DNA of 64,000 nucleotides from Miscanthus floridulus (lineage: Eukaryota > Streptophyta > Magnoliopsida > Poales > Poaceae): contig NC_089581.1 in NCBI RefSeq assembly GCF_019320115.1, positions 93,866,802 to 93,930,801 on the forward strand, read 5' to 3'. The notes under the pieces are model-generated. The model saw only the letters and a program-made list of their open reading frames with translations, did no database searches and was not told the DNA's origin. Both the position numbers and the translations under genes were made by a program. Below, piece after piece: positions 35,977-46,739 of this stretch. The number at the start of each line of letters is the position of its first letter. Positions within the stretch are counted from its first letter, which is position 1.

Positions 35977-37155
35977 TGATGAGGACATGGCACCTTCGGA
36001 TATGAACAATGATTATAAGGTGCGCTCATTCCTACATTTGCATAGTGGCTTTGGTTATAATTCACTTGGTTCCACATGTACATGTCACTATTTGATTGTA
36101 GGTTCAAATGTGTTTCATAATGGAAGTTCATCAAAGTTGAACTTTTGGTTCGTCGGCAGCCCGACAGTGCCTCATTGGGAAGGTCATAACTCATCCATCC
36201 GGAGTGCGATCGAGGTCAATGAGCACTTGATGGAAAGCTTGTTTGATAAGCTTTCAAATAGATCTAGTTCCATCTCAATATCACGTCGGAAAGACCTCCA
36301 AATCACTAATATATTCTGTCGATGTTTCTGCTGGGAGCTACACTGTCGTTATGGGTTTGTTATTCATTCTTGGGACCCTGGCCCAAGTGGGAGCACACCC
36401 CAAGGACTTGGAGAACCCACCAAGAAAGCCCTTGGACGTCCTCCTCCTTGGCCACCACCTTAAGAGGCTAGAAAGGACGTCCAAGCCAAGCCAGAGGCCC
36501 AGTCCAATCCGAGTTCGAGTCTGCCTCGGCCATCAGGACCAGTCTATAATAAAATGGACACCCAGGACGCATCCGGACTCCATTTTTGATGATCCACATA
36601 TGGATGGAAAGATAATTTTATAAGGAAGCCAATCCAAGTGGTTTCACGTCAAAAGCTCTTCAGAATCAATGGGGATCATCGAAACAAGTCAGCGTCCAAA
36701 ATCTGTCAGGGTGCTGCGACACCTTCTTTTGGGTTGTTGGGCCTTGTAACGTGTTGGGACACTTTTAGGACGTGAAGAGGGATCCTTGGATGTACCTTAG
36801 GCTATATAATCAGTAGCCACCATCTACTTTAGGTTTTGGGTTTTGCTTAGATTATTCTGTCAAGAACAGTTTTGCCGTTCATCAGTTTGTGAGACCCCAA
36901 CTCATGAGATTAATCATACATTTGCAATTTGGTTGCGATCTTTCTTGTTCTTGCTTGTGTTCTTTGTTGCGCAGGCAGGGATTAGCCTTCTTGGTGAGGT
37001 CAACCTGGTCCGTGACTCGGTTGATAACTAGAGGAGCTGTGGTGCTAAGATTATAGGGTTCGATCTTTCGATCTGAAGCCGGATCGGTGTGTCATTCTGC
37101 GCCACAACGATAGTTACCATCACCTGACGGAAGATCGGGATCCCTGTCTTCATTA
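35977..37155 (+). repeat. 5' LTR of the TR-GAG element (1179 bp)
   Basis: Starts TGATGAGGACATGG after the target duplication and ends CTTCATTA two bases before the primer site. A reading frame from 35987 to 36463 (158 codons) is the same as the C-terminal part of the Gag-fusion ORF in the other LTR (39395-39872). A TATA box (GCTATATAAT) lies at 36801-36810, about 350 bases before the LTR end. The terminal dinucleotides are TG and TA rather than TG and CA. Confidence 0.85.
36801..36810 (+). promoter_or_regulatory. Putative TATA box in TR-GAG LTR
   Basis: GCTATATAAT recurs at the same LTR position in the other copies (40210-40219, 44121-44130, and inverted near 40579-40588). It is the best promoter candidate; transcription from this copy would read into both arms of the inverted repeat. 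Confidence 0.55.
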
Positions 37156-37157
37156 AG

Positions 37158-37169
37158 TGGTATCAAAGC
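37158..37169 (+). other. Primer binding site of the TR-GAG element
   Basis: TGGTATCAAAGC lies two bases after the LTR end. It is a one-base variant of the tRNA-Met primer site. Confidence 0.8.
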
Positions 37170-38270
37170 TTCAGGTATACCATCAAGTTTGCATCTTACC
37201 CTTAGTTCGAGTGTTTTCGCATTTATCCCATAGTCCAATGCCATATTTGTTTTCTATCCTATAACCATCCGCGCCATAGCCTTTGCATGATTCAGTTTCA
37301 GAGTCATCTTTGTTGAGTTTATGTCCTAGGTCAAAGTCTTGTTGCTGGTTTAGATTGTGTTCTTTTCTAGTTTGTGTTGATACCTCCACCCGTCGCTATT
37401 CCGTATCACCATCGGTTTGCATCTTGTGTCCACTAAATCCCTGATTCGAGCAGCTTCCTTAAAACAGTCATAACTTTTACATCCGAACTTGAAATGGGAC
37501 AAATTTTATATCTACGGAGAATGCCAGAAAATTTTAGATCTATTTCATCCCAGCATAGCTGGGTTCGCAAAAATTAGATTTGCAAAATTTAATTAGGAAA
37601 ATTGAGTTTCTGGACCCACAAGTTTTGGTATGCTTTTTAGAGCACAGTCCTAATTTTCTATAGGCCACATCTTTTATTCAATTGAGCTCAAATTTTTTGT
37701 GGTTTATTCTTGTGTGCTCCTTGCTGAGATAAAAATATCAAAAGAGCAAAAGCAAGAAAAAAAAGATTAGACAAAAAAAATAAAAGAAAAAAAAATAGTA
37801 AAAGAGAATAGAAGATATCGAAAAGGAGCAACACTCAATAGCTCTATTGTTTGTGGTACCTTTTGCCTTGTTCATATCCATTGCTACCTTTAATACTTGT
37901 TTTCTTTCATCCTTGTTTCCTCTCTTGTTTATCACAACTAGTGATAGGAACACGTATAGGCCAGCAACTAGGACAAGTGCTCTGGACATTTATTCAATAT
38001 TGCTGGCTGTCACTGACTTGTGTGCCACATATATATATTTGTTCTTTTTCGTGCCTCCCAAGCTCTACATATACTTCAGATCGGTACAGAAAAAGACCCT
38101 TGCAATCTCGGTACCACTGCCTCATAGGTATCACGAACCAGCCGCCGGTTGTACCGCCACTGCATGCGTTGGTAAGAACTTTGTAAGAGCTTGGTAAGAC
38201 GCTTCCACTTGTTGTGAAAAGTGACACCACTGCAACCACATAGTCATTTGATAGGGATAACTTTCACCGT
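37170..38270 (+). other. TR-GAG leader
   Basis: Non-coding leader of about 1.1 kb with an A-rich block at 37740-37805 and pyrimidine-rich stretches near 38030-38060. Its inverted copy lies at about 42540-43640. No supported ORF. Confidence 0.6.
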
Positions 38271-39872
38271 TTGTTCCTTGTTTTTGTGTTTACAATGACA
38301 GGTTGTTCGTATCCACCGACTTATGATGGTATAGGTGCTGATGAGTACATGGAGTGGGAAATTGCCATCGATAACATATTTACTACTCGCTTTATGTGTC
38401 CAAGGAGGAAGGTAAAAAATGCAGTTAGTGTTTTGCGACATTCTGCTTTATCTTGGTGGGAGTCTTTAGATCCTTCTGATAAGCCTCAAACTTGGAATGA
38501 TATGAAACTTCTTATGCGAGAAACCTTTGTTAATCCACCTCCTGTTTTGACTTCATATGCTGAGGTGCACCATTTAGAGGAAGAGTCTGTTGTTATTCCT
38601 CTTGCTATGACTAACCTTCTATAGGATAATGTCCATAAGCGAGAGGATGACATGGAAGAAAATGAGGAGCTCACAACCTCATATGCAAATTTAGAACCAT
38701 CACTTCACAATGCACCTATTACTCCTGCTGAGAACACAAGTAATGTCCATGGTGCTACACTCACGGAAGGTGAGAATTGTTTTAATGTACTAAATTTTTC
38801 CACAAACCATGCTATCATAGAGCAATTGTTAGTGGAACCCACTCTTGATTTATCTTTGTCCCATGATAATTTACTTGATGTTCCTTGGGACAAAGATGAA
38901 TTGGTTGAAGATGCTTCAGTTTTACATGTTTTGGAACCAGTGACTTGTGCTGAAAATAGACTTGTTATTCATAATGCTAGTGAAGTTGATGAGCTAAAAT
39001 TGTTGTCTTCTTTAAATACTTTGGGTTACATTGAATTTGATGTTCCATGTAATCTTAGTTCTTTAGAGGGGAAACTTTATGCATATGCAGATTTGCCATG
39101 GTTCTCTAGACATACATATTATTTTATTGGAAAATATAATTGTAAAGGAGAGTATATGGTGCATCGGGTCTATATTTGTTCAAATCTGAAATCTCCTTAT
39201 ATTGTACAAAAGTATGATCAACAAAAGGATTGCAATTGCTATAATCTTGTCATGTCAAGTTCCCCTAGTTTTGTTATAAAGAAACATGTTAAATTTCAAG
39301 AAGGGGAGCAATGTTGGCTACTACCGACAACTTGTCCACTAGCTAAGCTCAAACCGAGGACGGTTTGTTGTCAAGAAGGGGAGGATGATGAGGACATGGC
39401 ACCTTCGGATACGAACAATGATTATAAGGTGCGCTCGTTCCTACATTTGCATAGTGGCTTTGGTTATAATTCACTTGGTTCCACATGTATATGTCACTAT
39501 TTGATTGTAGGTTCAAATGTGTTTCATAATGGAAGTTCATTAAAGTTGAACTTTCGGTTCATCGGCAGCCCGATAGTGCCTCATTGGGAAGGCCATAACT
39601 CATCCATCCGGAGTGCGATCGAGGTCAATGAGCACTTGATGGAAAGCTTGTTTGATAAGCTTTCAAATAGATCAGGTTCCATCTCAATATCACATCAGAA
39701 AGACCTCCAAATCACCAATATATTCTATCACTGTTTCTGCTGGGAGCTACACTATCGTTATGGGCTTGTTATTCATTCTTGGGACCCTGGCCCAAGTGGG
39801 AGCACACCCCAAGGACTTGGAGAACCCACCAAGAAAGCCCTTGGACGTCCTCCTCCTTGGCCACCACCTTAG
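38271..39872 (+). pseudogene. gag: Gag-like protein fused to an unknown domain that runs into the LTR (forward copy)
   Basis: One frame is open from 38271 to 39872 except for a single TAG at 38622-38624. Translation could start at 38271 or, more likely, at 38295. The first part is a gypsy-type Gag domain (PPTYDGIGADEYMEWE, SALSWWESLD, WNDMKLLMRETFVNPPP). After the TAG, 406 codons follow: an acidic variable stretch, then a well-conserved region I do not recognise (CAENRLVIHNASEVDELKLL, LPWFSRHTYYFIGKYNCKGE, SPYIVQKYDQ, SFVIKKHVKFQEGEQCW). The frame passes through the polypurine tract (CQEGEDDED) and about 160 codons into U3. No zinc knuckle or protease is visible. The TAG fits CAG to TAG, so the ancestor probably made one protein of about 525 residues. 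Confidence 0.75.
39372..39385 (+). other. Polypurine tract of the TR-GAG element
   Basis: CAAGAAGGGGAGGA immediately precedes the LTR start TGATGAGGAC and is also coding sequence of the long ORF. Confidence 0.8.
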
Positions 39873-40225
39873 GAGGCCAGCAAGGACGTCCAAGCCAAGC
39901 CAGAGGCCCAGTCCAATCCGAGTTCGAGTCTACCTCGGCTGTCAGGACCAGTCTGTAATAAAACGGACACCCAGGACGCATCCGGACTCCGTTTTTTATG
40001 ATCCACATATGGATGGAAAGATAATTTGATAAGGAAGCCAATCCAAGTGGTTTCACGTCAAAAGCTCTTTAGAATCAATGGGAATCATCGAAACAAGTCA
40101 GCGACCAGAATCTGCCAGGGTTCTACGACACCTTCTTTTGGGCTGTTGGGCCTTATAACGTGTTGGGACACTTTTAGGACGTGAAGAGGGATCCTTGGAC
40201 GTCCCTTAGGCTATATAATCAGTAG
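39386..40225 (+). repeat. 3' LTR of the forward TR-GAG copy, first 840 bases
   Basis: Matches 35977 to about 36817 and stops at GGCTATATAATCAGTAG, just past the TATA box. At 40226 the sequence turns into the inverted LTR end. The remaining LTR part is not adjacent; a forward LTR end is found only at 43698-44475. Confidence 0.85.
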
Positions 40226-40227
40226 AC

Positions 40228-41412
40228 TTAGTGGGAACGGGGATCCCGATCTTCCGTCAGGTGATGGTAACTATCGTTGTGGCGGAGAATGATACACTGA
40301 TCCGGCTTTAGATCGAAAGATCGAACCCTGCAATCTTAGCATCCACAGCTCCTCTGGTTATCAACCAAGTCACGGACCTAGGTTGACCTCACCAAGAAGG
40401 CTAATCCCTGCCTGTGCAACTGAAGAACACAAGCAAGAACAAGAAAGAACGCAACCAAATTGCAGATGAAAGATTAATCTCACGAGTTGGGGTCTCATAA
40501 ACTGAAGAACAGCGAAACTGTTTCTTGACAGAATAATCTAAGCAAAACCCCAAACCCTAAAGTAGGTGGTGGCTACTGATTATATAGCCTAAGGGATGTC
40601 CAAGGATCCCTCTTCATGTCCTAAAGGTGTCCCAACACGTTACAAGGCCCAACAGCCCAAAAGAAGGTGTCGCAGCACCCTGACAGATTCTGGATACTAA
40701 CTTGTTTCGACTATTCCTGTTGATTTCGAAGAGCTTTTGATGTGAAACCACTTGGATTGGCTTCCTTATCAAATTATCTTTCCATCCATATGTGGATCAT
40801 CAAAAACGGAGTTCGGATGTGTCCTGGGCGTCCGTTTTATTATAGACTGGTCCTGATGGCCGAGGCAGACTCGAACTCGGATTGGACTGGGCCTCTGGAT
40901 TGGCTTGGACGTCCTTGCTGGCCTCCTAAGGTGGTGGCTAAGGAGGAGGACGTCCAAGGCCATCTCTTAGGTGTTCTCCATCTTCTTGGGGCGTGCTCCA
41001 ACTTGGGCCTAGGTCCCAAATATATCTAACAAGCCCATGATGACAGTGTAGCTCCCGCCAGAAATAGCGATAGAATATATTGGTGATTTGGAGGCCTTGC
41101 CGATGTGATATTGATATGGGACCAGATCTATTTGAAAGCCTATCAAACAAGCTTTCCATCAAGTGCTCATTGACCTCGATCACACTCTAGATGGATGAGT
41201 TATGGCCTTCCCAATGAGGCACTGTCGGGCTGCCGACGAACCGAAAGTTCAACTTTGATGAACTTCCATTATGAAACACATTTGAATCTACAATAAAATA
41301 GTGACATGTACATGTGGAACCAAGTGAATTATAACCAAAGTCACTATGCAAATGTAGGAACAAGCGCACCTTATAATCATTGTTCATATCCGAAGGTGCC
41401 ATGTCCTCATCA
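40228..41412 (-). repeat. 3' LTR of the inverted TR-GAG copy
   Basis: A full-length LTR on the minus strand: starts TGATGAGGAC at 41412 after a polypurine tract (minus strand, 41413-41426) and ends in a diverged version of the LTR end near 40228 (GGGATCCCGATCTTCCGTCAG is kept). The TATA box is at about 40579-40588. The U3 ORF of the forward copies is broken here, for example by a TAG at 41187-41189 where the forward copy has CGG. Confidence 0.82.
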
Positions 41413-42540
41413 TCCTCCCCTTCTTGACAACAAATCATCCTCGGTTTGAGCTTAGCTGGTGGACAAGTTGTCGATAGTAGACAACATTGCTCCCCTTCTT
41501 GAAATTTAACATGTTTCTTTATAACAAAACTAGGGGAACTTGACATGACAAGATTATAGCAATTGCAATCCTTTGGTTGATCATACTTTTGCACAATATA
41601 AGGAGATTTCAGATTTGAACAAATATAGACACGATGCACCATATACTCTCCTCTACAATTATATTTTCCAATAAAATGATATGTATGTCTAGAGAACCAT
41701 GGCAAATCAGCATATGCATAAAGTTTCTCCTCTAAAGAACTAAGATTACACGGAACATCAAATTCAATGTAACCCAAAGTATTTAAAGAAGACAACAATT
41801 TCAGCTCATCAACTTCACTAGCATTATGAATAACAAGTCTATTTTCAGCACAAGTGCTCATTTTCAGCACACATATAGCATGCTCATTCTTCAATGATTG
41901 CATGGGTATAACATAAATATCATCATGCAAGTCATCTTTGTCATAAGAAACATCAAGCAAATTATCTTGTGACAAAGGATAAATCAAGCGAATGCTCCAC
42001 TAAAATTTGCTCTATCATAGCATGATTGGAGGAAAAATTCAGCACATCAAGAGAACTCTCACCTTCTATGAGTTTAGCATCATGGGCATTACCTTTGCTC
42101 TCATGTTCAGCAGGGGTAATAGTTGATGGTTCTGAATTTTCACATGAGGCTGTGAGCTTCTCATTTTCTGTCACGTCATCCTTGCTCTTTTCTACATTGT
42201 CCTTACAAAAGGTTAGGCATAGTAGGAGGAATAACAACAGACTCTTCCTCTAAATGGTGCACCTCATCATATGAAGTCAAAACAGGAGGTGGATTAACAA
42301 AGGTTTCTCGCATAAGAAGTTTCATATCATTCCAAGTTTGAGGCTTTTTAGAAGGATCTAAAGACTCCCACCAAGATAAAGCAGAATGTAGCAAAACACT
42401 AGCTGCATTTTTTACCTTTCTCCTTGGACACATAAAGCGAAGTAGCAAATATGTTATCGATGGCAATTTCCTGACTCCATGTACTCATCAGCACCTATAC
42501 CATCATAAGTCAGTGGATACGAACAACCTGTCATTGTAAA
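41187..42540 (-). pseudogene. gag: Gag-like fusion ORF of the inverted TR-GAG copy
   Basis: The same protein as at 38271-39872, read on the minus strand. Gag part: 42203-42466 is open (RRKVKNAASVLLHSALSWWE); the start is lost through an indel near 42470. A second indel near 42215 shifts to the frame at 41962-42237, and a third near 41975 to 41187-41987. The unrecognised domain is almost identical to the forward copy (LPWFSRHTYHFIGKYNCRGE, SPYIVQKYDQPKDCNCYN), while the acidic stretch before it differs and has an extra ~13 residues. Frame-breaking changes show this copy is non-functional. Confidence 0.78.
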
Positions 42541-43697
42541 CACAAAAACAAGGAACAAACGGTGAAAGTTATCCCTACCAAATGACTATGTGGTTGTAGT
42601 GGTGTCACTTTTCACAACAAGTGGAAGCAGTCTTACCAAGCTCTTACAGAGTTCTTACCAACGCAAGCAGTGGCGGTACAACCTGGCGGCTGGTTCATGA
42701 TACCTGTGAGGCAGTGGTACCAAGATTGCAAGGGTCTTTTTCTGTACCGATCTGAAGTATATGTGGAGCTTGGGAGGCACGAAAAAGAACAAATATATAT
42801 GTGGCATACAAGTCAGTGACAGACAGCAATATTGAATAAATGTCCAGAGCACTTGTCCTAGTTGCTGGCCTATACGTGTTCCTATCACCAGTTGTAATAA
42901 ACAAGAGAGGAAACAAGGATGAAAGGAAATAAGTATTGAAGGTGGCAACGGATATGAATAAGGCAAAAGCTACCACAAACAATAGAGCTATTGAGTGTTC
43001 CTTATGTGCTCATTTTCGATATCTTCTATTCTCTTTTACTATTTTTTTTCTTTTATTTTTTTGTCCAATCTTTTTTTCTTGCTTTTGTTCTTTTGATATT
43101 TTTTCTCAGCAAGGAGCACACAAGAATAAACCACAAAAAATTTGAGCTCAATTGAATAAAAGATGTGGCCTATAGAAAATTAGGACTATGCTCTAAAAAG
43201 CATACCAAAACTTGTGGGCCCAGAAACTCAATTTTCCTAATCGAATTTCGCAAATCTAATTTTTGCGAACCCAGCAATGTTGAGATGAAATAGATCTAGA
43301 ATTTTCTGGTGTTCTCCGTACATATAAAATTTCCCCGTTTCGAGTTCGGATACAAAAGTTATGACTGTTTTAAGGAAGCTGCTCGAATAAGGGTTTTAGT
43401 GGACACAAGATGCAAACCGATGGTGATACGGAATAGCAGCGGGTGAAGGGATCAACACAAACTAGAAAAGAACACAATCTAAACCAGCAACAAGACTTTG
43501 ACCTAGGGCACAAACTCAACAATGGAATCTAAAACTGAAATATGCAAAGGCTATGGCGTGGAAGGTTCTAGGATAGGAAATAAAAGTATGGCACTGGACT
43601 ATAGGACGAATGCGAAACTCTCAAACTAGGGAATAAAAGTGAACCTGACGGGGGTCCCTGATCTTCCGTCAGGTTCAAGATAAACAACGATTTATCC
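42541..43697 (-). other. Inverted TR-GAG leader and damaged LTR junction
   Basis: The inverted copy of the leader at 37170-38270, including the T-rich counterpart of the A-rich block (43035-43105). The primer site is gone: near 43640 the leader joins a short remnant of the LTR end (CCTGATCTTCCGTCAGG), followed by ~50 unmatched bases and then forward LTR sequence. Confidence 0.65.
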
Positions 43698-44475
43698 GCC
43701 CAAGTGGGAGCACACCCCCAAGGACTTGGAGAACCCACCAAGAAAGCCCTTGAACGTCCTCCTCCTTGGCCACCACCTTAGGAGGCTAGCAAGGACGTCC
43801 AAGCCAAGCCAGAGGCCCAGTCCAATCCGAGTTCAAGTCTGCCTCGGCCGTCAGGACCAGTCTATAATAAAATGGACACCCAGGACGCATTCGGACTCCG
43901 TTTTTGATGATCCACATATGGATGGAAATATAATTTGATAAGGAAGCCAATCCAAGTGGTTTCACGTCAAAAGCTCTTCAGAATCAACAGGGAATCAGTC
44001 GAAACAAGTCAGCGTCCAGAATCTGCCAGGGTACTGCGACACCTTCTTTTGGGCTGTTGGGCCTTATAACATGTTGGGACACTTTTAGGACATGAAGAGG
44101 GATCCTTGGACGTCCCTTAGGCTATATAATCAGTAGCCACCATCTACTTTAGGTTTTAGGTTTTGCTTAGATTATTCTGTCAAGAACAGTTTCGCCGTTC
44201 ATCGGTTTGTGAGACCCCAACTTGTGAGATTAATCATACATTTGCAATTTGGTTGCGATCTTTTTTGTTCTTGCTTGTGTTCTTCGTTACGCAGGCAAGG
44301 ATTAGCCTTCTTGGCGAGGTCAACCTGGTCTGTGACTCAGTTGATAACCAGAGGAGCTGTGGTGCTAAGATTGCAGGGTTCGATCTTTTGATCTGAAGCC
44401 GGATCGGTGTGTCATTCTCCACCACAACGATAGTTACCATCACCTGACAGAAGATCAGGATCCCCATCTTCATTA
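43698..44475 (+). repeat. Right terminal LTR segment of the TR-GAG locus
   Basis: A forward copy of LTR bases from about 36380 to 37155, including the TATA box at 44121-44130 and the end CTTCATTA. It overlaps the LTR part at 39386-40225 by about 430 bases of LTR coordinate, so the two are not halves of one cleanly interrupted LTR. Confidence 0.82.
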
Positions 44476-44480
44476 CACTA

Positions 44481-45443
44481 GACAAGGGGTGATTGTGCCC
44501 CAATGGTCGAGTTCCAATGGTCGACCAATGGCTAGTTGGTCATCGAACAGGGATGATGGTGGCATCGTATAGGGGGTGGCGGCACCACCCTAGTCGAGCC
44601 CCAAAAACGGCCCTCTCTAGATAATTAGGGCGGTGCACTGCCATCCCATGGTGGTGACCAGGGTGGTGCCCTCTCGGCCCTAACTCTAGCAAGTCTCAGT
44701 CTCGGTTAAAAAGCGGCGGTGGCACTAGATAGCCACCTGATGGTGCACCTTCTCGCACATGGCGGTGCACACCGCCATGTCCGATGACCACCCCAAAGTT
44801 GCTAGCTCTCGGCCATGGCTAGCCAGTCACCAGACAGGCTAGGGTGGTGCACCGCCTCACCCATGGTGGTGACCACCCCAAGGCAAAAACCTCTGTTTGC
44901 TACTGTTTTTTATTCTTGATTCGATCCTACAAGCAGTCTAACACTACTTTGCAAGCGATGCTAACTCTCAAAGTGTTTTCTCAAAACATGTTAGAGCCAA
45001 GTTAGCATTACTCAAAACAATTTTTGATAAATATTTTCGCTTGCTCTTCGATGTGCACTAGGCCTAAATGCAATGCATGAAGTTCAACACCTAGTGGCAC
45101 TAGATGACCTAATTGTCTAGTTAAGAACCCCTCTTAATAGTACGATCTTCTACTCTAAATGTAATCACACTCTCTATAGTGTCTTGATCACCAAAACAAA
45201 ACCCCTATTTATACATTTGCCTTGATCTCCTATAGGGCTTTGTTTTTCTCTTTCTTCTTTTCTAAGTTGAGCACTTGATCATCATCACATGTGGCCATCT
45301 CATCATTTCATATTATCAACATCACCATTTGACTACCACCATGCTGCTGAACTTGGATTGCACCAACCTAGCTCATATCACAACTCATGACAAAGGTTAG
45401 TGCTAGGTTTCATCAATTATCCAAAACCAAACTAGGGCTTTCA
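44481..45443 (-). repeat. 5' LTR of S1, outer (5') part
   Basis: Resumes the S1 LTR after the right target duplication CACTA (44476-44480) and matches 27965-28916 to the LTR start TGAAAGCCCTAGTTTGG (minus strand, from 45443). Together with 34973-35976 the LTR was about 1.97 kb before the insertion. Confidence 0.87.
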
Positions 45444-46440
45444 CCTTCACGCCTGTCTTAGTCTTGGGGATAGGTGGGGTTTGCATTGTGAGCCCCTAGC
45501 ATTCTACAAGGGTGCTCACTTGTGTTGACCTCCACTGCCTGTCCTTGTCCTGAGGATAGGTGGGGTTTGCATTGAGAGCCCCTGACATTCTGCAAGGGTT
45601 TTTATTTGTTTTTTGACCTCCGTGCCTATCCTAGTCTTGAGGACAGGTGGGGTTTGCAATGTGAGCCCCTAGTCATTCTATGAGGGTGCTCAGTTGTGTT
45701 GACCTCCACACCTGTCCTTGTCCTAAGGATAGGTGGGGTTTGCGTTTAGAGCCCCTAGCATTCTATGAGGGTTTTTATTTGTTTTTTGACCTTCATGCCT
45801 ATCCTAGTCTTGAGGACTAGGTGGGGTTTGCAATGTGAGCCCCTAACATTCTACGAGGGTGCTCACTTGTGTTGACCTCCACGTCTGTCCTTGTCCTAGG
45901 GATAAGTGGGGTTTGTGTTGAGAGCCCCTGGCGTTCTGGTGAGGGTTTTTATTTGTTTTTTGACCTCCGCCCCTATCCTAGTCTTGAGGATAGATGGGTT
46001 TGCAATTGTGAGCCCCTAGCACTCTGTGAGGATGCTCAATTGTTTTGACCTTTGCTCCTATCCTTGTTCTAAGGATAGGCGGGGTTTGCTGTTGTGAGCC
46101 CCTGGCATTCTACGAGGGTGCTCACTTGTTTTGACCCCGCGCCTCTCCTTGTCCTAAGGATGGGTGGGGTTTGTGATGTGAGCCCCTAGTGTTTTTGAGG
46201 GTGCTCACTTGTTTTGACCTCTACGCCTATCCGTTGCCCTAAGGTCAGGTGGGGTTTGTGTTATGAGCCCCTAGCATTTTGCTAGTGTGCTCACTTTTTT
46301 GACCTCTATGCCTGTCCTTGTCCTAAGGACAGGTGGGGTTTGTGTTGTGAGCCCCTGATGTTTTGCGAGGGTGTCACTTGTTTTGACCTCCGTGCTTGTC
46401 CTTTTCTTGAGGACAAGTGGGGTTTGCATTGTGTGGTTTT
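45444..46440 (-). repeat. Tandem array of ~12 units of about 86 bp in the Tat 3' region
   Basis: The word GTGGGGTTTG (or a one-base variant) recurs about every 86 bases near 45474, 45559, 45647, 45732, 45821, 45907, 45990, 46079, 46163, 46249, 46333 and 46417. Each unit also has GACCTCC, CCTATCCT or CCTGTCCTTGTCCT, AGGATAGG, GAGCCCCTAGCATTCT and GAGGGTGCTCACTTG. Alternate units carry TTTTTATTTGTTTTTTG, so some are ordered as pairs. It lies downstream of the Tat integrase on the minus strand, in the 3' untranslated region of G3. Confidence 0.85.
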
Positions 46441-46739
46441 GAGGGATGTTTTGTACCAAGCAGGGGTTGTGAGGTTGGGGACCTTGCTTGGTATAAATCT
46501 TTACCTATGTTTTTTGTCGATGAGAATGGATCGGCCAGTGATCCACTCGTTTCAGTGGAGGTTAGGGTTTTGGGGAATAAATATTACATTAGAGGGTAGA
46601 GCAACTAACTCATTAAAACACCTTGTGCCCCTTCACATGGAAAAAGAGTGTAGTGCTGAGTTTTTACATTGTTGGATGAAAAAAAGGAAAATTACATTGT
46701 GCGAGCACACACTAGGGCATCACTACTGAATAGTATTTT
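46441..46739 (-). other. G3 3' region between integrase end and tandem array
   Basis: No supported coding frame. It presumably belongs to the 3' untranslated region of the Tat element. Confidence 0.45.

Larger units (their letters stand above)
35977..44475 (+). mobile_element. TR-GAG type non-autonomous LTR element locus with inverted second copy
   Basis: An 8.5 kb insertion in the S1 LTR, flanked by CACTG (35972-35976) and CACTA (44476-44480). The uninterrupted S1 LTR copy has CACTGGACAGGG here, so this is a 5-bp target duplication with one G-to-A change. The locus carries a full 5' LTR, primer site, an internal region with Gag but no protease, RT, RNase H or integrase, the first 840 bases of a 3' LTR, then an inverted LTR plus internal region, then the last ~780 bases of an LTR in forward orientation. 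It matches the described class of terminal-repeat elements with only a GAG domain, which depend on other gypsy elements for enzymes. Confidence 0.85.

Noticed and set aside
37738..38239. Overlapping Phe/Tyr-rich ORFs in the TR-GAG leader
   Set aside because: Caused by A- and T-rich tracts in the untranslated leader; not kept between the forward and inverted copies.
45444..46440. Regular repeats that could suggest a CRISPR array
   Set aside because: Units are contiguous diverged tandem copies without unique spacers, in a plant retrotransposon 3' region.
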